Notes: generated by a model not told the origin, from the sequence alone. Counted from the first letter of the stretch, positions 1 through 11,935 are shown. The stretch: DNA of 64,000 bases from Nemophila menziesii (GCA_029959085.1 JARWIR010000043.1:4092001-4156000), one strand, 5' to 3'. Made by a program: numbers and translations.

Positions 1-28
1 TAATTAACAAAGTTCATCATTTTTTAAC

Positions 29-1514
29 CTCTAAAGATATTTAAACGAGCATCAGCTGGACCTCCATTTAAATACTTCCCCGAAAGTATGCCCATTGCCA
101 AAGGGCTATATGCCAATAGGCTTACCCTAACATTTAGGCATTATTAGTTATTATCCGTAAAGTGCCCTTCAACAAATTTATCACATACCTCTCGTGATGA
201 CAACATTCAGCCATTGCAGAATCGAAATTTCGGGAGAGCAAGTTGTAAGAATTCTGTAAATAGAGGGATTAATTGGTAAATAATGATGGGAGTTTTTAAA
301 TAGACTAGCTTATATCCATATAATACCTGTACAGATACTATCCTAGGATAGCGAGATCCATCTTCAGCAACTTTTAGGAATTTCATGAGTCCATAGGGTG
401 TTTCATTACTTAGTCCAATGTATCTAATCTAAAAACATGATGAGAATTCATAACAAGATTTACTTGTAGTAAGTAATATAGCATCACTAACCTTACCAGC
501 ATCAACTGCTTTGCCGAGAGCATGAAGCTGTTCCTCGATACTTACTGACTGGAAACTTCGTACAGGATCATATTCCGATTCTCCAAACATCGGGACATAA
601 CTGTAAATAAGTTATTTATGGGGTTAAAGGAGAAATTTCACAAAAGAAATAACTAAACATAAAGAGATAAACGTACAAACCGATCTGGCCAGTGGATTTG
701 ATACAAATCGATGTAATCGGTTTGTGCACGCAACAAACTGCAGTGATTCAAGATATGTTCTATCACAATGTTGTTACAAATATATATAGCTAATCGATAA
801 AATCACTATATAGAAGTGATGAATAAATATGCTAAAACCAACCTATTATCTATTGCTTCTGTTATATTCATTGCATCTACACTTTCTGGTCCACCTCGAA
901 TCCATGTCATCTGCCCTGATGGCCCACTAACCTGTATCACAATTGCCGAAATCAATCATATGAAGCTAATTGATCCCTGATTCTTTTATCATTGAATTTG
1001 AAAAATGTATAATATATAGATAATTATGCATTTTCACCACCATAAACATTAAATTATGGAAGTTGATTAAATTTTCGACCTTAGTGGCAAAGACAACACG
1101 ATCCCGTGGGATTTTGTTAGCTTTAATCCAACGGCCAAAGTATTCCTCACTCCTCCCTTGAGTTTCTGCTCGTTGTGGCACCGGGTACCTACGTCATATA
1201 TAGATTAAAAATTTATCTTTTTGTAGAGTAATTAAAAAAGCAAATATTGATACATTTCGGCAGAGTCAAAGAAATTGATTCCGGATTCGAAAGCCTTGTC
1301 CATAATCTTAAAAGATTCGGGTAATGTGTTTTGCTCACCAAATGCCATGGTTCCTGCGAAAACGACAAATTTATGAATTTAATCAAATATGAAAAACAGA
1401 GTGAAATTGCAATAAATCGAAGAACTTGATTGAGAAAAAAGTTAAATCTACTATACCTAAGCAGAGTTTAGACACCGTTAAGTCAGGAGCTAAACTGAAA
1501 AAAGGGACAGTCAT
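29..1514 (-). CDS. Tas-like aldo/keto reductase, 3' end outside window
   Basis: NADP(H)-dependent oxidoreductase of the aldo/keto reductase superfamily, closest to the plant relatives of bacterial Tas (Arabidopsis At1g04420 type). Nine exons can be assembled with GT-AG junctions and a continuous frame: 1514-1457, 1353-1254, 1188-1080, 931-843, 737-681, 600-492, 428-327, 253-189 and 126-29 (262 residues); the gene continues past the left edge. The catalytic tetrad of the family is present: Asp49 and Tyr54 (FFDSAEMYP), Lys89 (VFATK) and His134 (QIHWPD). YSPLAMGILSGKY near the end of the visible part is the usual cofactor-side strand and loop. I chose the ATG at 1514 because the frame runs from it directly into the conserved SKLCLGTM segment; an upstream exon or transit peptide cannot be excluded. 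The last donor (GTTAAA at 28-23) is weak. Substrate unknown. No disabling change seen. Confidence 0.9.
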
Positions 1515-1628
1515 GTTGTAGCAGCAGCAGGAACTTGATATTATTGCACTTTGAAGAAGAGATAACGAAAGAAGCTGCAAATAAACTCCCTGTACCTAAA
1601 AGAAGGTAGAGTTTGAAAAACACAAAAT

Positions 1629-1701
1629 TGGAGATGCAGGGTATCGAACCCTGTACCTCCCGCATGCAAAGCGGGCGCTCTACCATTTGAGCTACATCCC
1701 C
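1629..1701 (-). tRNA. tRNA-Ala (anticodon TGC)
   Basis: A 73-nt cloverleaf: acceptor stem GGGGATG/CATCTCC with one G-U pair, anticodon stem CCCGC/GCGGG enclosing loop TTTGCAT (anticodon TGC), B-box GGTTCGATACC, discriminator A. No intron. On the minus strand it is followed within 20 nt by T4 and T5 runs suitable as RNA polymerase III terminators. It sits 115 bp upstream of the reductase start, on the same strand. An identical 73-nt copy lies at 12580-12652. A 14-bp piece of its 5' part is repeated at 1711-1724. Confidence 0.97.
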
Positions 1702-1710
1702 GGTTTAAAC

Positions 1711-1724
1711 TTTGAGCTACATCC
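1711..1724 (-). repeat. Partial duplication of the tRNA-Ala 5' part
   Basis: The 14 bases at 1711-1724 repeat 1686-1699 exactly, 25 bp away. They correspond to the acceptor-stem/D-arm start of the tRNA gene. Too short to encode an RNA; a small tandem duplication is the simplest reading. Confidence 0.6.
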
Positions 1725-1740
1725 TCTACTCACATTGTAG

Positions 1741-2124
1741 GATAAGCTCGTCTTCAACATTTTTAGTTATCGCACTGTTCATTGTTGCCGGTTGGTAACT
1801 TATTTCTCGATTTAAAACTTTGTTTTTGGGGGAATTATTACCAAGTGACAGTATTTTTATTTTATAATAAATATTATAATTCACATACAATGACTCTCGT
1901 TTATAGTAATAAACACCACAAATAAATTCAATATCGTCATTTAAGACCCTAAACTAATAGATTTTTTAATTTGTTTTAGTTATAATTTTATTATATAATC
2001 TTTAACGATAGTCATCCCTAAATTATGGAGTACCTAATAATATTTTATGAAACTCGTATTATGCATCATTGCGTTGCCTAAGTTTAGCCAATATTTTATG
2101 TTTTATATTCTCTTAAAATTGAAA
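1741..2124. other. AT-rich intergenic stretch
   Basis: No convincing ORF, RNA gene or terminal repeat seen between the tRNA-Ala gene and the LINE remnant. Confidence 0.5.
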
Positions 2125-2430
2125 AAGCGAATTTTTACACGGACAATCTGGAAATTGCCCAATGTATTAACAAAAAACAAAGCATTGACCGGAAGATTAA
2201 ACCGATAATCGAGATAATTTGGAAATGGGTTGCAAGATATCCGAAATAGAAAGTTGAACACATCAGAAGAGATAGAAACTTGTTGGCTGATAGCTATGCA
2301 AAGTGTGCTAGGATAATGGGAGAAATACCTATGGAGAACTCGAATAGTGTAGAAGAAAATATTATATTTTGTACTAATCTTTTGAAACAGTATTGTAATT
2401 GAATTTCAATTAATGACAAAAACAAAAAAA
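2125..2430 (+). pseudogene. LINE RNase H C-terminal remnant with poly(A)
   Basis: The plus strand encodes a conserved run typical of the RNase H domain at the end of plant LINE polyproteins (YTDNLEIAQCI followed by KVEHIRRDRNLLADSYAKCAR). One TAG interrupts it between ARYPK and KVEH. The frame ends at a TGA near 2401 and is followed by an A-rich tail (2418-2430). It is the 5'-truncated 3' end of an older LINE. It cannot be the upstream part of the LINE that starts at 2452, because RNase H comes last in these elements; the younger LINE inserted just after this tail. Confidence 0.65.
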
Positions 2431-3149
2431 GATTATGATAAGTATGAATAAGACATGGCATATTAGTGGGCCAGATGTGTGCAAAGTTGTTATTAGAGCA
2501 TTTTTAGTGGTTTGGCAAAATAGAGATAGCATTTTGACAAAATGAAGAATCGAAAAATAAATTTGTAAAAATATTGTATCTTTTAGAGACAGTAACTCTA
2601 GTGGTGTTTTATAGAATAGAGAAAAGCTTTATGATTTATTTTTATTTTTAATTTTTTTATATATTTTATATTATAAAACCATTTAATTATGAAATTACCT
2701 TGATTAAATTTTTCTAATAAAAATTAATTAGTGTTAATTTTTTAGTAATTAGTATAAAAAAAATTAAATATTATTTAAAAATAAATTAAGTTAATATTAT
2801 TCAATTATTGTATATTTGAAATAAAAGAATTTTATAATATAAATTAATTTACTCTCGTTCAATTATTTTATGTATACATAATTTTTTAATACTAAAATAA
2901 AATAATTTTAATATCTTTTTATCGTGTACTAACCGTTGGATACAAGATCTTACCTTCAATAATATCCATTCGATTCTTATATATATAAAAAATCATTTAT
3001 CTTAACATCAACCGTTGGATGAGATATTTTATCTTCGATCTTTGACGTCCGATCATTATCTCTAATCTATAAATGAAGAGATTCATTCCTTCATATCCAC
3101 CACAACCTTCACACTTTCAATACATCTTCACACAAAATTTCGTTTAACT

Positions 3150-4436
3150 ATGAGTCATTATCAACCGTTTAGTTACGTTTATAATGATTCAAGTGAAGAT
3201 GATGACGATATAGCCTTTGTATGTCTTGTGGAAGAGGAACGTCGCAAGAAGCAACAATAAAAGGCACGTCGAGGTTCTATCCCGGGGCGTATTACTATTC
3301 ACCGTGATAGATCGGAAGATCATCTAAGAATTTACCGTGATTACTTTGCAGAACCTCCCGTGTATCCAGAGCACATTTTCCGAAGGAGGTTTCGCATGAG
3401 CACCAAGTTATTCACCTATATCATGAATGCTGTCTCATCATATGATGAATACTTTGTTCACACTCAAGATGCTGCTGGAGTTTGGGGTTTAACTACGTTA
3501 CAAAAGGTGACTGTTGTTTTCAAAATGTTGTGCTATGGAGTTGCTGCTGATGCGGTGGACGAGTATGTGCGTATTGGAGAATCCACTACCATATTGTGTT
3601 TGAGAAGGTTTGTTAAGGCAATGGATGATATATTCTCTGAAAAATATTTGAGATCTCCAAACGAGGAGGATATTGCGCGTCTCATAGAGATTAATGAACA
3701 AAGAGGCTTCCCTGGCATGTTGGGAAGTATAGATTGTATGCACTGGAAATGGAAAAATTGCCCAACTGCATGGCATGGAGCATATACCGGTCATCACCCA
3801 GATCCATCTATTATTTTAGAAGCAGTGGCTTCACAAGACCTTTGGATATGGCATGCGTTTTTTGGAATGCCAGGTTCACATAATGATCTAAATGTTTTGC
3901 AGGTATCAGATACATTCCAACCACTTGCCGAAGATCGGGCTCCGCCGGTGAGTTTTACCATAAATAGACATAACTATACTATGGGCTATTACCTATCAGA
4001 TGGAATATACCCCAATTGGCCAGTGTTTGTCAAAACTATACCAGCAAGAAATTGTCTCGGTCGTGCTAACAAACTCTTTGCCACGCAACAAGAGGCTGTT
4101 CGAAAAGATATCGAGCGTGCATTTGGTGTATTACAAGCTCGTTTTGTGATAGTGCGTGGACCAGCACGTATGTGGGACGTTGAAACGTTGCGTTTGATCA
4201 TGAAAACGTGCATTATAATGCATAATATGATCATTGAAGATGAGCGAGATAAACACGACATATATTATAACTACGAGCATCTTGAAGGGAGTACACATGT
4301 GACCGTTGAAAGGAGTGACACAGAGGTACTTACAACGTTCATCGATAGGACACTTAATATGCGCAATAAGGGTGCCCACCGCGATCTACAAGAAGATCTT
4401 GTTGCACACATCTGGAGTTTACATGGAAATGTTTAG
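3150..4436 (+). pseudogene. Harbinger transposase (DDE nuclease), one stop codon
   Basis: PIF/Harbinger nuclease (DDE_Tnp_4 type), which cuts and joins DNA during transposition. The frame opens at ATG 3150 with an acidic N-terminus, meets one in-frame TAA at 3258-3260, and continues in the same frame to the stop at 4436. From the internal ATG at 3360 the open part is 358 residues. Counted from there, the likely catalytic acidic residues are Asp125 (SIDCMHW), Asp176 (SHNDLNVL) and Glu252 (DIERAFGVLQ); a further conserved Asp214 is in YYLSDGIYP. The catalytic core is therefore whole; only the N-terminal helix-turn-helix part is separated by the stop. Initiation at 3360 could give a shortened protein. 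Its partner is the minus-strand Myb-like gene at 4933-6000. Confidence 0.85.
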
Positions 4437-4701
4437 TATTGATGTACCTTGCAGTTGTAATTGGTGTAATTCATGTTATGTGATTTGTATCCTTAAGGGA
4501 GTTGAATAACCCATTTTCTTTTTATGCAAGTGTTTTATTTTAAATTTGATATATTTTGACTAAAGATTTTAAAAAATGAAAGAAGGATAAAAATAAAATT
4601 GAAATTAGACTACGTTCAATTAAATAGCATAAAAATTACATTAATTTAAATCTAAATTACATTTTAAATGTTATATTTGGCTAAAATGTTTTGTTGTTTA
4701 A

Positions 4702-4932
4702 GGCCCGTTTGGAAGTGCTTATTTTAGAGTAAAAAAGCGCTTTTGGAATAAAATTTAAAATTTTAAAAAATTATTAAAAATTATTTTGAAATCTAAAATT
4801 ATTGAAAGTGCTTTTTTCAAGAAGCACATATTTGGTGCTTCTCAAAAAAGTGTTTTTCAAGGTAAAAAAAACTCTTAAAATGCTAAAAGCACTTTTAAAT
4901 GCTTCTCTAAAAAAACACTTCCAAACAGGCAC
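4702..4932. mobile_element. Small MITE nested in the Harbinger element
   Basis: A 231-bp element with imperfect terminal inverted repeats (GGCCCGTTTGGAAGTGCTT on the left; GTGCCTGTTTGGAAGTG on the reverse of the right end) and TTAA on both sides (4698-4701, 4933-4936). The interior is rich in inverted AAGTGCTTTT/AAAAGCACTT motifs. It interrupts the 3' part of the Harbinger Myb-like gene. The duplication could be TTA (Tourist) or TTAA; I do not assign a superfamily. Confidence 0.7.
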
Positions 4933-6000
4933 TTAATCATCCAGAAATGTGCTACTGCCGGCGCCATCCCTGATAAATCCTTACTCATAATCACCTCTTC
5001 TTGTGCAATTTCTGCTAGATGGTGATCCTCTTGTCGGTGCCTTTCACGATCCTCTCGATCTCGAATCGCTTCCTCGTGTACCATATTTGCTCGTATAAGA
5101 TCCTCTTGTCGGTACCTTTCTCTGTCCTCTCGATCTCGATCTTGCTTGGCTAACCTCTCCTGATGGTGCATATTATTGAGATCAATAAATTGTTATTTCC
5201 AACCCTCGTCTTCAACGTTAATTGTTTTGCCCTTACCACATAAATTTTTTTCTGCTTTTCTACCACGTGGTCTAACAGGGACGGGTACCGTTTCGCTATC
5301 TTCATCATCATCATCATCTCCATTTTGTCCTAAATCTATACATGGTTCTGGTGTTTAGCGGGCTTTTGTTTGCTTCGTCTTGTGTTGTTGTGTAGTAGCA
5401 TAACTCGAAAACTTTGGCTCGTCTCTCAATATTTCCCAATAGTGAAACCAATTAAAGTCAACCCCGTTTAGGGTTCTAAACATTTTTTGGGCGTCCTTAA
5501 TCTACATAAAAAAGTGGACAAATTATAGTCAAAGTAAAATATACATAATTATAGTTTTGTTAATCAAGAGATAAATTATCCGATTCTGTTCTGTTTTTTT
5601 CACTCTGATTTAATCTTACAACGCTCATATAACTCTCGTTCCATTTTGACAATGCCTTCTTTATCACTCCCATTCGTGTAGTAAGCGATTTAACCGATCT
5701 CACTTTATCTAAAACTGGATTTAGCTTAAACTCCTCCTCGATTCGTGACCAATATTGTTGCCCTGTTTGATCAGTTCCATTGATTGGATCATTAGAGTGT
5801 TTGATCCCTGCTTTGCATAATAGATTGTCTTCTGCGTCTGAATAGTTAGATTTACGTTGAGACTTGTTTTTTCTTGGATGCCCGTGTGAAGGAATATGAC
5901 TTTTCGGTACCTGACTAGCAATTTCTGGTATTGTCATGCTTTCATTAATTATATTATTGAAAGTTTCTTGTTGTTGACTGTTCCACCCTTCATATTCCAT
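4933..6000 (-). pseudogene. Harbinger Myb/SANT-like protein, decayed
   Basis: Second gene of PIF/Harbinger elements: a trihelix/Myb-like protein that binds the element and takes the nuclease to the nucleus. These are often annotated as NAM-associated or, wrongly, glutathione S-transferase T3-like. Exon 1 (6000-5620) holds the SANT-like part (KSNYSDAEDNLLCKAGIKHS, then QYWSRIEEEFKLN) and ends at a GTAAG donor. Exon 2 starts at 5501 (IKDAQKMFRTL, then FNWFHYWEILRDEPKF). It carries in-frame TAA codons at 5355-5357 and 5193-5195, and then a highly charged coiled-coil tail rich in DREDRER. The nested MITE removed the natural end. Confidence 0.75.
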
Positions 6001-6979
6001 ACCTGCACAAAATAAATATATAAATATATTAGAAATTAACAATTAATTAAGGAAAAAATATAAATAATCCTATTTTATACTAAATAAGAAAAACCTATGA
6101 TTAATTAAATTAACAATTTGTAAATAAATATACTATAAAATGGAAATCACTAATCCTACTATTTTCTAATTATCAAACCCACTAAACTTTTTAGCCCAAT
6201 CTACTTTCTAAAACCCAATAACTTAATATACCCAACCCATTATAAACTAAAACCATTATCACTTATTCTACCCAACCCATTGAGAACTAAAACCATTATA
6301 TACACATAAGATCGATGGCCTGGCTTTAGAAGCAAATTTCAGAGACCAAAAATTTGCATCGCTCCAAATTCTCAAACCGACCTAGCCACTGCGATTCTAT
6401 CCACAGATTTCATCCACGGCCAAAGTCTGGAATTCATTTTCATTTGATTCTCCTTTACTCTTCAAATTAGATCTCTATCCTAATTCATTGAAGTTACACA
6501 AGATCGGAAAAGTAAAAGAAATACCTTTTTTTTGCTTGATTTTCAACGTAAAAAGGTAGATTGGAATTCTGTAATTTTGATTTTGAATAGATTTGTATAT
6601 GGTTTTTGGATTTATGCAAGGGGTATATATAGCAATTGAAGATTAGAGCCGTTGTAATTTTTTATTTGTTACCGTTGATGATTTGGGATTGAATTTTTCT
6701 GCAAGGGGTATATAAAGTACAAGTTACCGTTGATAATTTGGGATTAAATTTTTTTTTGTTCAGTATATTAAATGCAAAGTGTACAGTAAATCTCTAAAGA
6801 TAGAGATTTACTGTAGCAAATTTAAGTGGATTGTATTTTGCAGGCAACAATGCCATTACCGCTGGAGAAGGGTCTTTTTTTTGCAGATGGTTAATTTGCA
6901 AAATTTGCAAATGCAAATAGCTTTAAGTCTACTGCTGGAGATGCTCTTAAAACTATGAGAAATAGTATTTTATTGACAT

Positions 6980-9082
6980 AAATGAACTCAACTGCTATTA
7001 CTTTGATACCAAAACTTTAGAATCCTGTTACCATCAATATTATAGGAAATTGCTTGTTGCAATGTGGTGTACAAATGCATCTCAAAGATTTTGGATAATA
7101 GGTTTAAGGTAACACTCCTTGGCCTTATTTCAAATAATCAATCTGCCTTTGTATTAGTTAGGTATATTGGTGAAAATATTCTCATTGCCGAAGAGTTAGT
7201 AAGAGGATACTCTAAAGCTCAAATATCAAATAGGTGTGCCCTGAAATTGGTTCTTATGAAGGCATATGACTCAATTGATTGGGTAATGAAAACATTAAAA
7301 GCTTTTGATTATCCAAATGTATTTATAAATTGGATTACAATGTGCCTCACATCAACTTCTTACAGTATTATGATCAATGGTTCTTCCAAAGATTTTTATA
7401 TTGGGGCAAGAGAAGGGGACCCCATTTCCCCTTACCTCTTTGTTATATGTATGGAAGCCCTTACAAATCCTAAAAAGAACTGGGGATAAAAGGGGTTTTC
7501 AATGGCATCCTAAATGTAAGAAGATGAAACTGAACAATCTTATGTTTGCTGATGATTTGATGGTATTTTTCAATCCAACTATAAGCTCAGCTCTACTGAT
7601 CAAACATGGACTTGATCTCTTTTATAGATTGTCCGGCCTGCAAATAAGTAATAGTAAGAGTAATATATTTTATGGAGGATGTACAAATTCAATAAAAAGA
7701 TATTTATGGAATGTTTTACATATACCTGAAGGTAAATTGCCTATGAAATATTTGGGGGTCCCTTTTATCTCAGGTAGATTGAGTATTGAGGATTGTAAGC
7801 CCCTCACCACCAGGATGATTAATCAGACAGATCATTGGATCTCTAAGTATTTATCATTTGCTGGTAGATTACAACTGATGAAAATGGTATTAAGTAATAT
7901 CTCTTCTTATTGGTTTGGTATTTTTGCCATTCCAAAAAAGATCCTTAAGTTATACAGAGCAAGATAACATCTTTTCTTTGGAAAGGTACTAGTGAATCTA
8001 AAGGAGGTGTTAAAGTGGCTTGGGATACAATATGTTTACCAACAAAAGAAGGTGGTTTAGGTATCAAATACCCTTTTACTCAAAATCAAATTGCCATACT
8101 TAAGCTGCTTTGGAATTTTTGCTACCCCAGAAATACTTTATGGTCTAACTGGGTGCAGCAAAACTTATTAAGAGGTAAATCTTTCTGGAAAATTGAGATA
8201 CCTCAAGATACATCATGGGGTTAGAGAAAAATATTGAAAATGAGATCAGTGGCCAAGAATTTTATAGCCTATAATGTTGGTAATGGGAAAAATATTTCCT
8301 TGTGGTGGGACTATTGGTTACCGAATAATCAGAGATTAAATGATATACAAAGAAGTAATCTAGTATCTGGATATTTCACGGATTTCAAATTGTCAAATTT
8401 CATCCATCAAGGAAAATGGAAGTGGCCTGCAAAGTTTAACTTTGTGGAATTAATTACTAAGGAAATTTCTTGTGACAGCAAAAATAAGGATAGAATAAAA
8501 TGGAATTAAAAGAAAAAAGGCAGATTTACCTTTCGAGAAACGTATGAATATATCTGACCTAAGAAGATAGAGAATGAGTGGTCAAGTGTAATTTGGAAAT
8601 CAAAGAGCCAACCGAGATATAAATTCATTTTATGGCTTGCTCAGATTGATCGTTTAGCTACAAAACAGAGATTATTGTCATGGGGTATCATCTCTAATCC
8701 TTTATGTGAAATCTGTAATCCTAAAAGTGAAGATAGAGATCACCTTTTCTGAGACGGTTCTTTCACGAAGCGTATCTGGTGCAAATGCTTAGATACGCAT
8801 GGAGTACAAACAAAGATATATGCCTGGCCTCAACTCATGGAATGGTATACCAAGCATCACAGCGTCACAACCATTTTTGACAACGTCTTGAAGGTTCTTC
8901 TTTCGATAGCGATTTATACCGTTTGGAGTGAGCGTAAAACAAGAGCTTTCAAGAGAGAATTCAAGTCGGAGGATAGAATTTTTTATGATATCTCCATAGC
9001 TTTTCGAGAGAACCTTGCAAGGTTTTGGAGAGAGAAAGAGGCGAAAGTGATAGATCTGACAAAGAAGAAGTGGAGTAGGTGA
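6980..9082 (+). pseudogene. LINE reverse transcriptase and zinc-binding domain, broken
   Basis: Remains of an L1 ORF2. Reverse transcriptase blocks in order: NSTAITLIPK, LVLMKAYDSIDWV, IGAREGDPISPYLF, a frame change near 7480, then NNLMFADDLMVFFN with the FADD catalytic pair intact, and GGLGIKYPF. It continues through stops near 7966 and 8222 to the zf-RVT region (PRYKFILWLAQIDRLATK, LCEICN) and a final open part at 8837-9082. No RNase H domain follows. Confidence 0.85.
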
Positions 9083-9291
9083 AAAGTCGGTCTAAAGTAC
9101 AAGATGTACTTTAAGTGATGAAATGTTTTGTTATTTTGTCGCATTATGTTTGGACTTAGAGTCCAAAGTAGGATAAGTCCAGTTTGTTTAAGGCCAGTGT
9201 ATTATTGTAATAGCCCTATAGGTCCATGTATACTTGATATGTTTGATGAAATATAAAATTGCTACTTGCCCAGCAAAAAAAGTACGAATAA

Positions 9292-9622
9292 TCAACTCAA
9301 ATAAAAAACCGAATCGACCGATCTAGTTTGAGATGCCCAATTTAAAATAGCCCATTAGCAAGGATCGTTTTCTCAAAAAATAATAGAAATAATAATCCGA
9401 TTTTGTATCAACCCACTTAAAATTGTATAACACTCGACTCAACCCAATATTTTAATATTTATGAATGCCTAGTTATTTTTCACAAGTCTATATTCACTCT
9501 TCTCATAATTACAATCTTCTCTCTATCTCAAGTCTTAACTATATTTCATTTTAAATAAAACCTGCCACTAATAATTTACGTTACGAACACTTCATCTCTC
9601 ATCACGTTTTCTCATATTTTGT
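9292..9622. other. AT-rich spacer without recognised feature
   Basis: No gene or repeat boundary recognised between the LINE target duplication and the hAT-type MITE. Confidence 0.4.
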
Positions 9623-9630
9623 CATACTAG

Positions 9631-9996
9631 CAGTGGCGGATCCAGGAGACAAAATGAGGGGGGGCTTATTATATATATAGAAAATTTGAGGATTATCGTT
9701 AAAATTTTAAGTCTATTCAATTAAAATGGATTTTATATTCTATGTGCGGTTAAGAAAAAAATAAAGTAATTGCTATGTTTCAAACTCACAACCTCTATTC
9801 TAACTCTTGTAAACCAAGCATAAATATTCACTAAGCTATAACATCTTATGTACACTTTAGTGCAAGAATGAATAATATAAACGTCGACAGGTGGCTAATT
9901 TTTTTTCGGGCGAAAATTACACTTGTATATCCAAAAAATTTACGGGTTCAGGGGGGGGCTTGAGCCCCCTCTGGGCCCTAGCTAGATCCGCCAGTG
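9631..9996. mobile_element. hAT-type MITE
   Basis: A 366-bp non-coding element with inverted ends CAGTGGCGGATCCAG and, on the reverse of the right end, CACTGGCGGATCTAG. It is flanked by a perfect 8-bp duplication CATACTAG (9623-9630, 9997-10004). The 8-bp duplication and CAGTGGCGG ends fit non-autonomous hAT elements. Confidence 0.85.
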
Positions 9997-10004
9997 CATA
10001 CTAG

Positions 10005-11368
10005 TATAGATCATTAATTACCATTGATGTCTCTCTATCATAATCTGATATGACTCATGCTTCAATCCTCTTCTATCATTGATGAATAATATTTTTTTAA
10101 CCAAAAACAATTATAAATCACTGAGGGTTTCGGTTATCAAGTAAAACCAACTTTGAACCTTCTTAGGTTGTATCTCTAAACCTTTATTTTTATTTTATAC
10201 CAAATAGATAGGGTTTTATTAATTCTTATGAAACTTACCTAGTTTTTTGTGTTATTTTATATATTATATAACTTTAATTTTATTTTACCTTTCTGAAAAA
10301 ATGTGTGGTTCTGTGATAATGTTTTGATATTTCCTAAAATGTGTATGTTATTTACATACAAATATATTGAAATCCTTCTTAGTGTTTTTAAATTTTACAG
10401 ATATGTTATTACTTAATACAAACTTATTATTGATAGGCTCAAGAATTTATGCCATGAATGTCGGGCGAATCTCAATCGACCATATAGATTATTGCCAATA
10501 GCTAAGCCTTACCTGAAGGTGGTTATTGACATAACCCAATGGAAAAAATGGTCTAATCTTCAATTTTGAAGAGTGTTTTAATATAGCTTATAATGCATTT
10601 TCACCATCATAAAAACATTTCAAAATCAAAAGTTCATTAAGGTATCTCATTCTTTTTTTTTTTTGTCGGAAAATGTCAATTTTATTTGAAGATAACATAC
10701 ATCATAATAAGAGACAAATATCACAACAAAGGATAAAAATAAACAAAGATGGATCATAAATTGTAACATTTAATAAAACCTACAAATAAATAGAGGATTA
10801 ATCTCTTGCTGCTAGCAATTATCTAAGTAAAATAGTTATGCTTTCGAGTCCACCATAATTGAGTTTTCAACGGAGATTAAAAATAACAAAACCAAGCCCA
10901 CAAGAGTGTTAATCACCACAACCTTACCTAATTATATCATAGAACAAGAAGGACCGGTTATTTGTGTCTATACTCTATATCAAACCCTATTCGGACAAAA
11001 GTCAACAACGGAAGTTGATATGAACCGATATATGGCCATATAACCTAAACTTGAGAACGAGAGTAAGAAGGCTAGAAAATAATTATTGTAATTGATGGTG
11101 GAAGCTTGGAAAATAAGTTTGAGAAGATCAAGTTTTGCAAAATTATCCCAGTCAACATCAACTCATATGAGTTTACTGGAGAAAACACAATATTGTAAGA
11201 TTTTCTATAGTGTTCCTCAGTCTCGTAATAAATAAAAAGACAAGATTTTTACAATATTGTCAAATTAGTTTAATTAAACATAGCAAAGACTTAAAATATA
11301 TCGTCTATAGAGTATCTTTTTTGTCAATAATTTCTGAAGTATTGTTTATTTGTCAATGATAATGTTTG
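10005..11368. other. Non-coding region with traces of the reductase duplication
   Basis: No gene seen. Positions about 10590-10620 resemble the reductase intron at 1021-1050 (shared TGCATTTTCACCA). A long T-run near 10650-10662 followed by non-coding DNA looks like the tail of a minus-strand retroposon that entered the duplicated block. Confidence 0.4.
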
Positions 11369-11394
11369 GAGTAATTAAAAATGCAGATTGATAC

Positions 11395-11494
11395 ATTATG
11401 ACAAAGCCATAGAATTTAATTACGAATTCGATAGCTTTGTCCATGAACTTAAAAGATTCATTTGATGTGTTGTGTTCACCAAATGTGACGGTTC
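11395..11494 (-). pseudogene. Reductase exon 2 duplicate (pseudo-exon)
   Basis: A 100-bp copy of exon 2 of the aldo/keto reductase (1254-1353), exactly the same length and still free of stops; homology continues into both introns (about 11369-11545). It has lost function: the segment that holds the catalytic Asp and its surroundings (FFDSAEM in the intact gene) has changed, and the acceptor GCAG has become GCAA. The donor side is kept. Exon 3 and later exons are not found nearby. With the tRNA-Ala copy downstream it marks a segmental duplication. Confidence 0.75.
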
Positions 11495-11935
11495 TTGCGA
11501 ACAACCCACGATTATGTATTTAGTAAAAAATGAAAAACATAGTGAGATATAAAAATTACCTCAGCCTAGCTAAAGCTTTGGTCAAATAGGTCAACCAAAG
11601 CAAACTGAACCAGTAAATAACTTAACCAAACGGATAACCGCTAGCATCAACCGGACCGGTGAACCTAACCAGAAATTTATAGGTTAGGTCCTTGAAAAAC
11701 TGAACCGTTAATAAACCGGACGTAACTGTAATTTAAAGTTGTTGCTTATTCGGTTATTTCAAGTATTAATTTCCTCTTGCGGAGAGCAGTTTATCCATAT
11801 TAGTATATGGGTGGCGCTTAGTATCCAAATTTGTTTACATGATTCTTTTTACATATTCTTTTGATTGGGCTCATTGTGTTAGGAATGATCTAATATTCAA
11901 CTAATTCTGGTTATTGATTTTTTAGTAGCACATGT

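Larger units (their letters stand above)
2496..6946 (+). mobile_element. PIF/Harbinger DNA transposon
   Basis: A 4,451-bp element with 3-bp TTA target duplications (2493-2495 and 6947-6949). Terminal inverted repeats are GAGCATTTTTAGTGG on the left and, reverse-complemented, GAGCATCTCCAGCAG on the right: the GAGCATCTCCA-type end of Tourist/PIF elements. It carries both expected genes: a DDE nuclease on the plus strand and a Myb/SANT-like DNA-binding protein on the minus strand. Both are broken by stop codons and a MITE has landed in the 3' part of the second gene, so this copy is probably not autonomous. Confidence 0.9.
2452..9279 (+). mobile_element. 5'-truncated L1 LINE, interrupted by a Harbinger element
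   Basis: An L1-type non-LTR retrotransposon flanked by a 12-bp target duplication with one mismatch: AAGTATGAATAA at 2440-2451 and AAGTACGAATAA at 9280-9291. The 3' end is a short A-run at 9274-9279. The LINE begins inside the reverse transcriptase region (ISGPDVCKVV at about 2470-2500), is broken by the Harbinger insertion 2496-6946, and resumes at once in the same protein region (MNSTAITLIPK near 6980). Without the insert it is about 2.4 kb. It is dead: several stops and frame changes lie in the reverse transcriptase and zinc-binding parts. Confidence 0.85.

Noticed and set aside
1383..1580. Longer N-terminus for the aldo/keto reductase beginning at 1580
   Set aside because: The codon at 1580-1578 is TTG, not ATG; the first ATG in frame is at 1514, and the frame leaves the exon at 1457.
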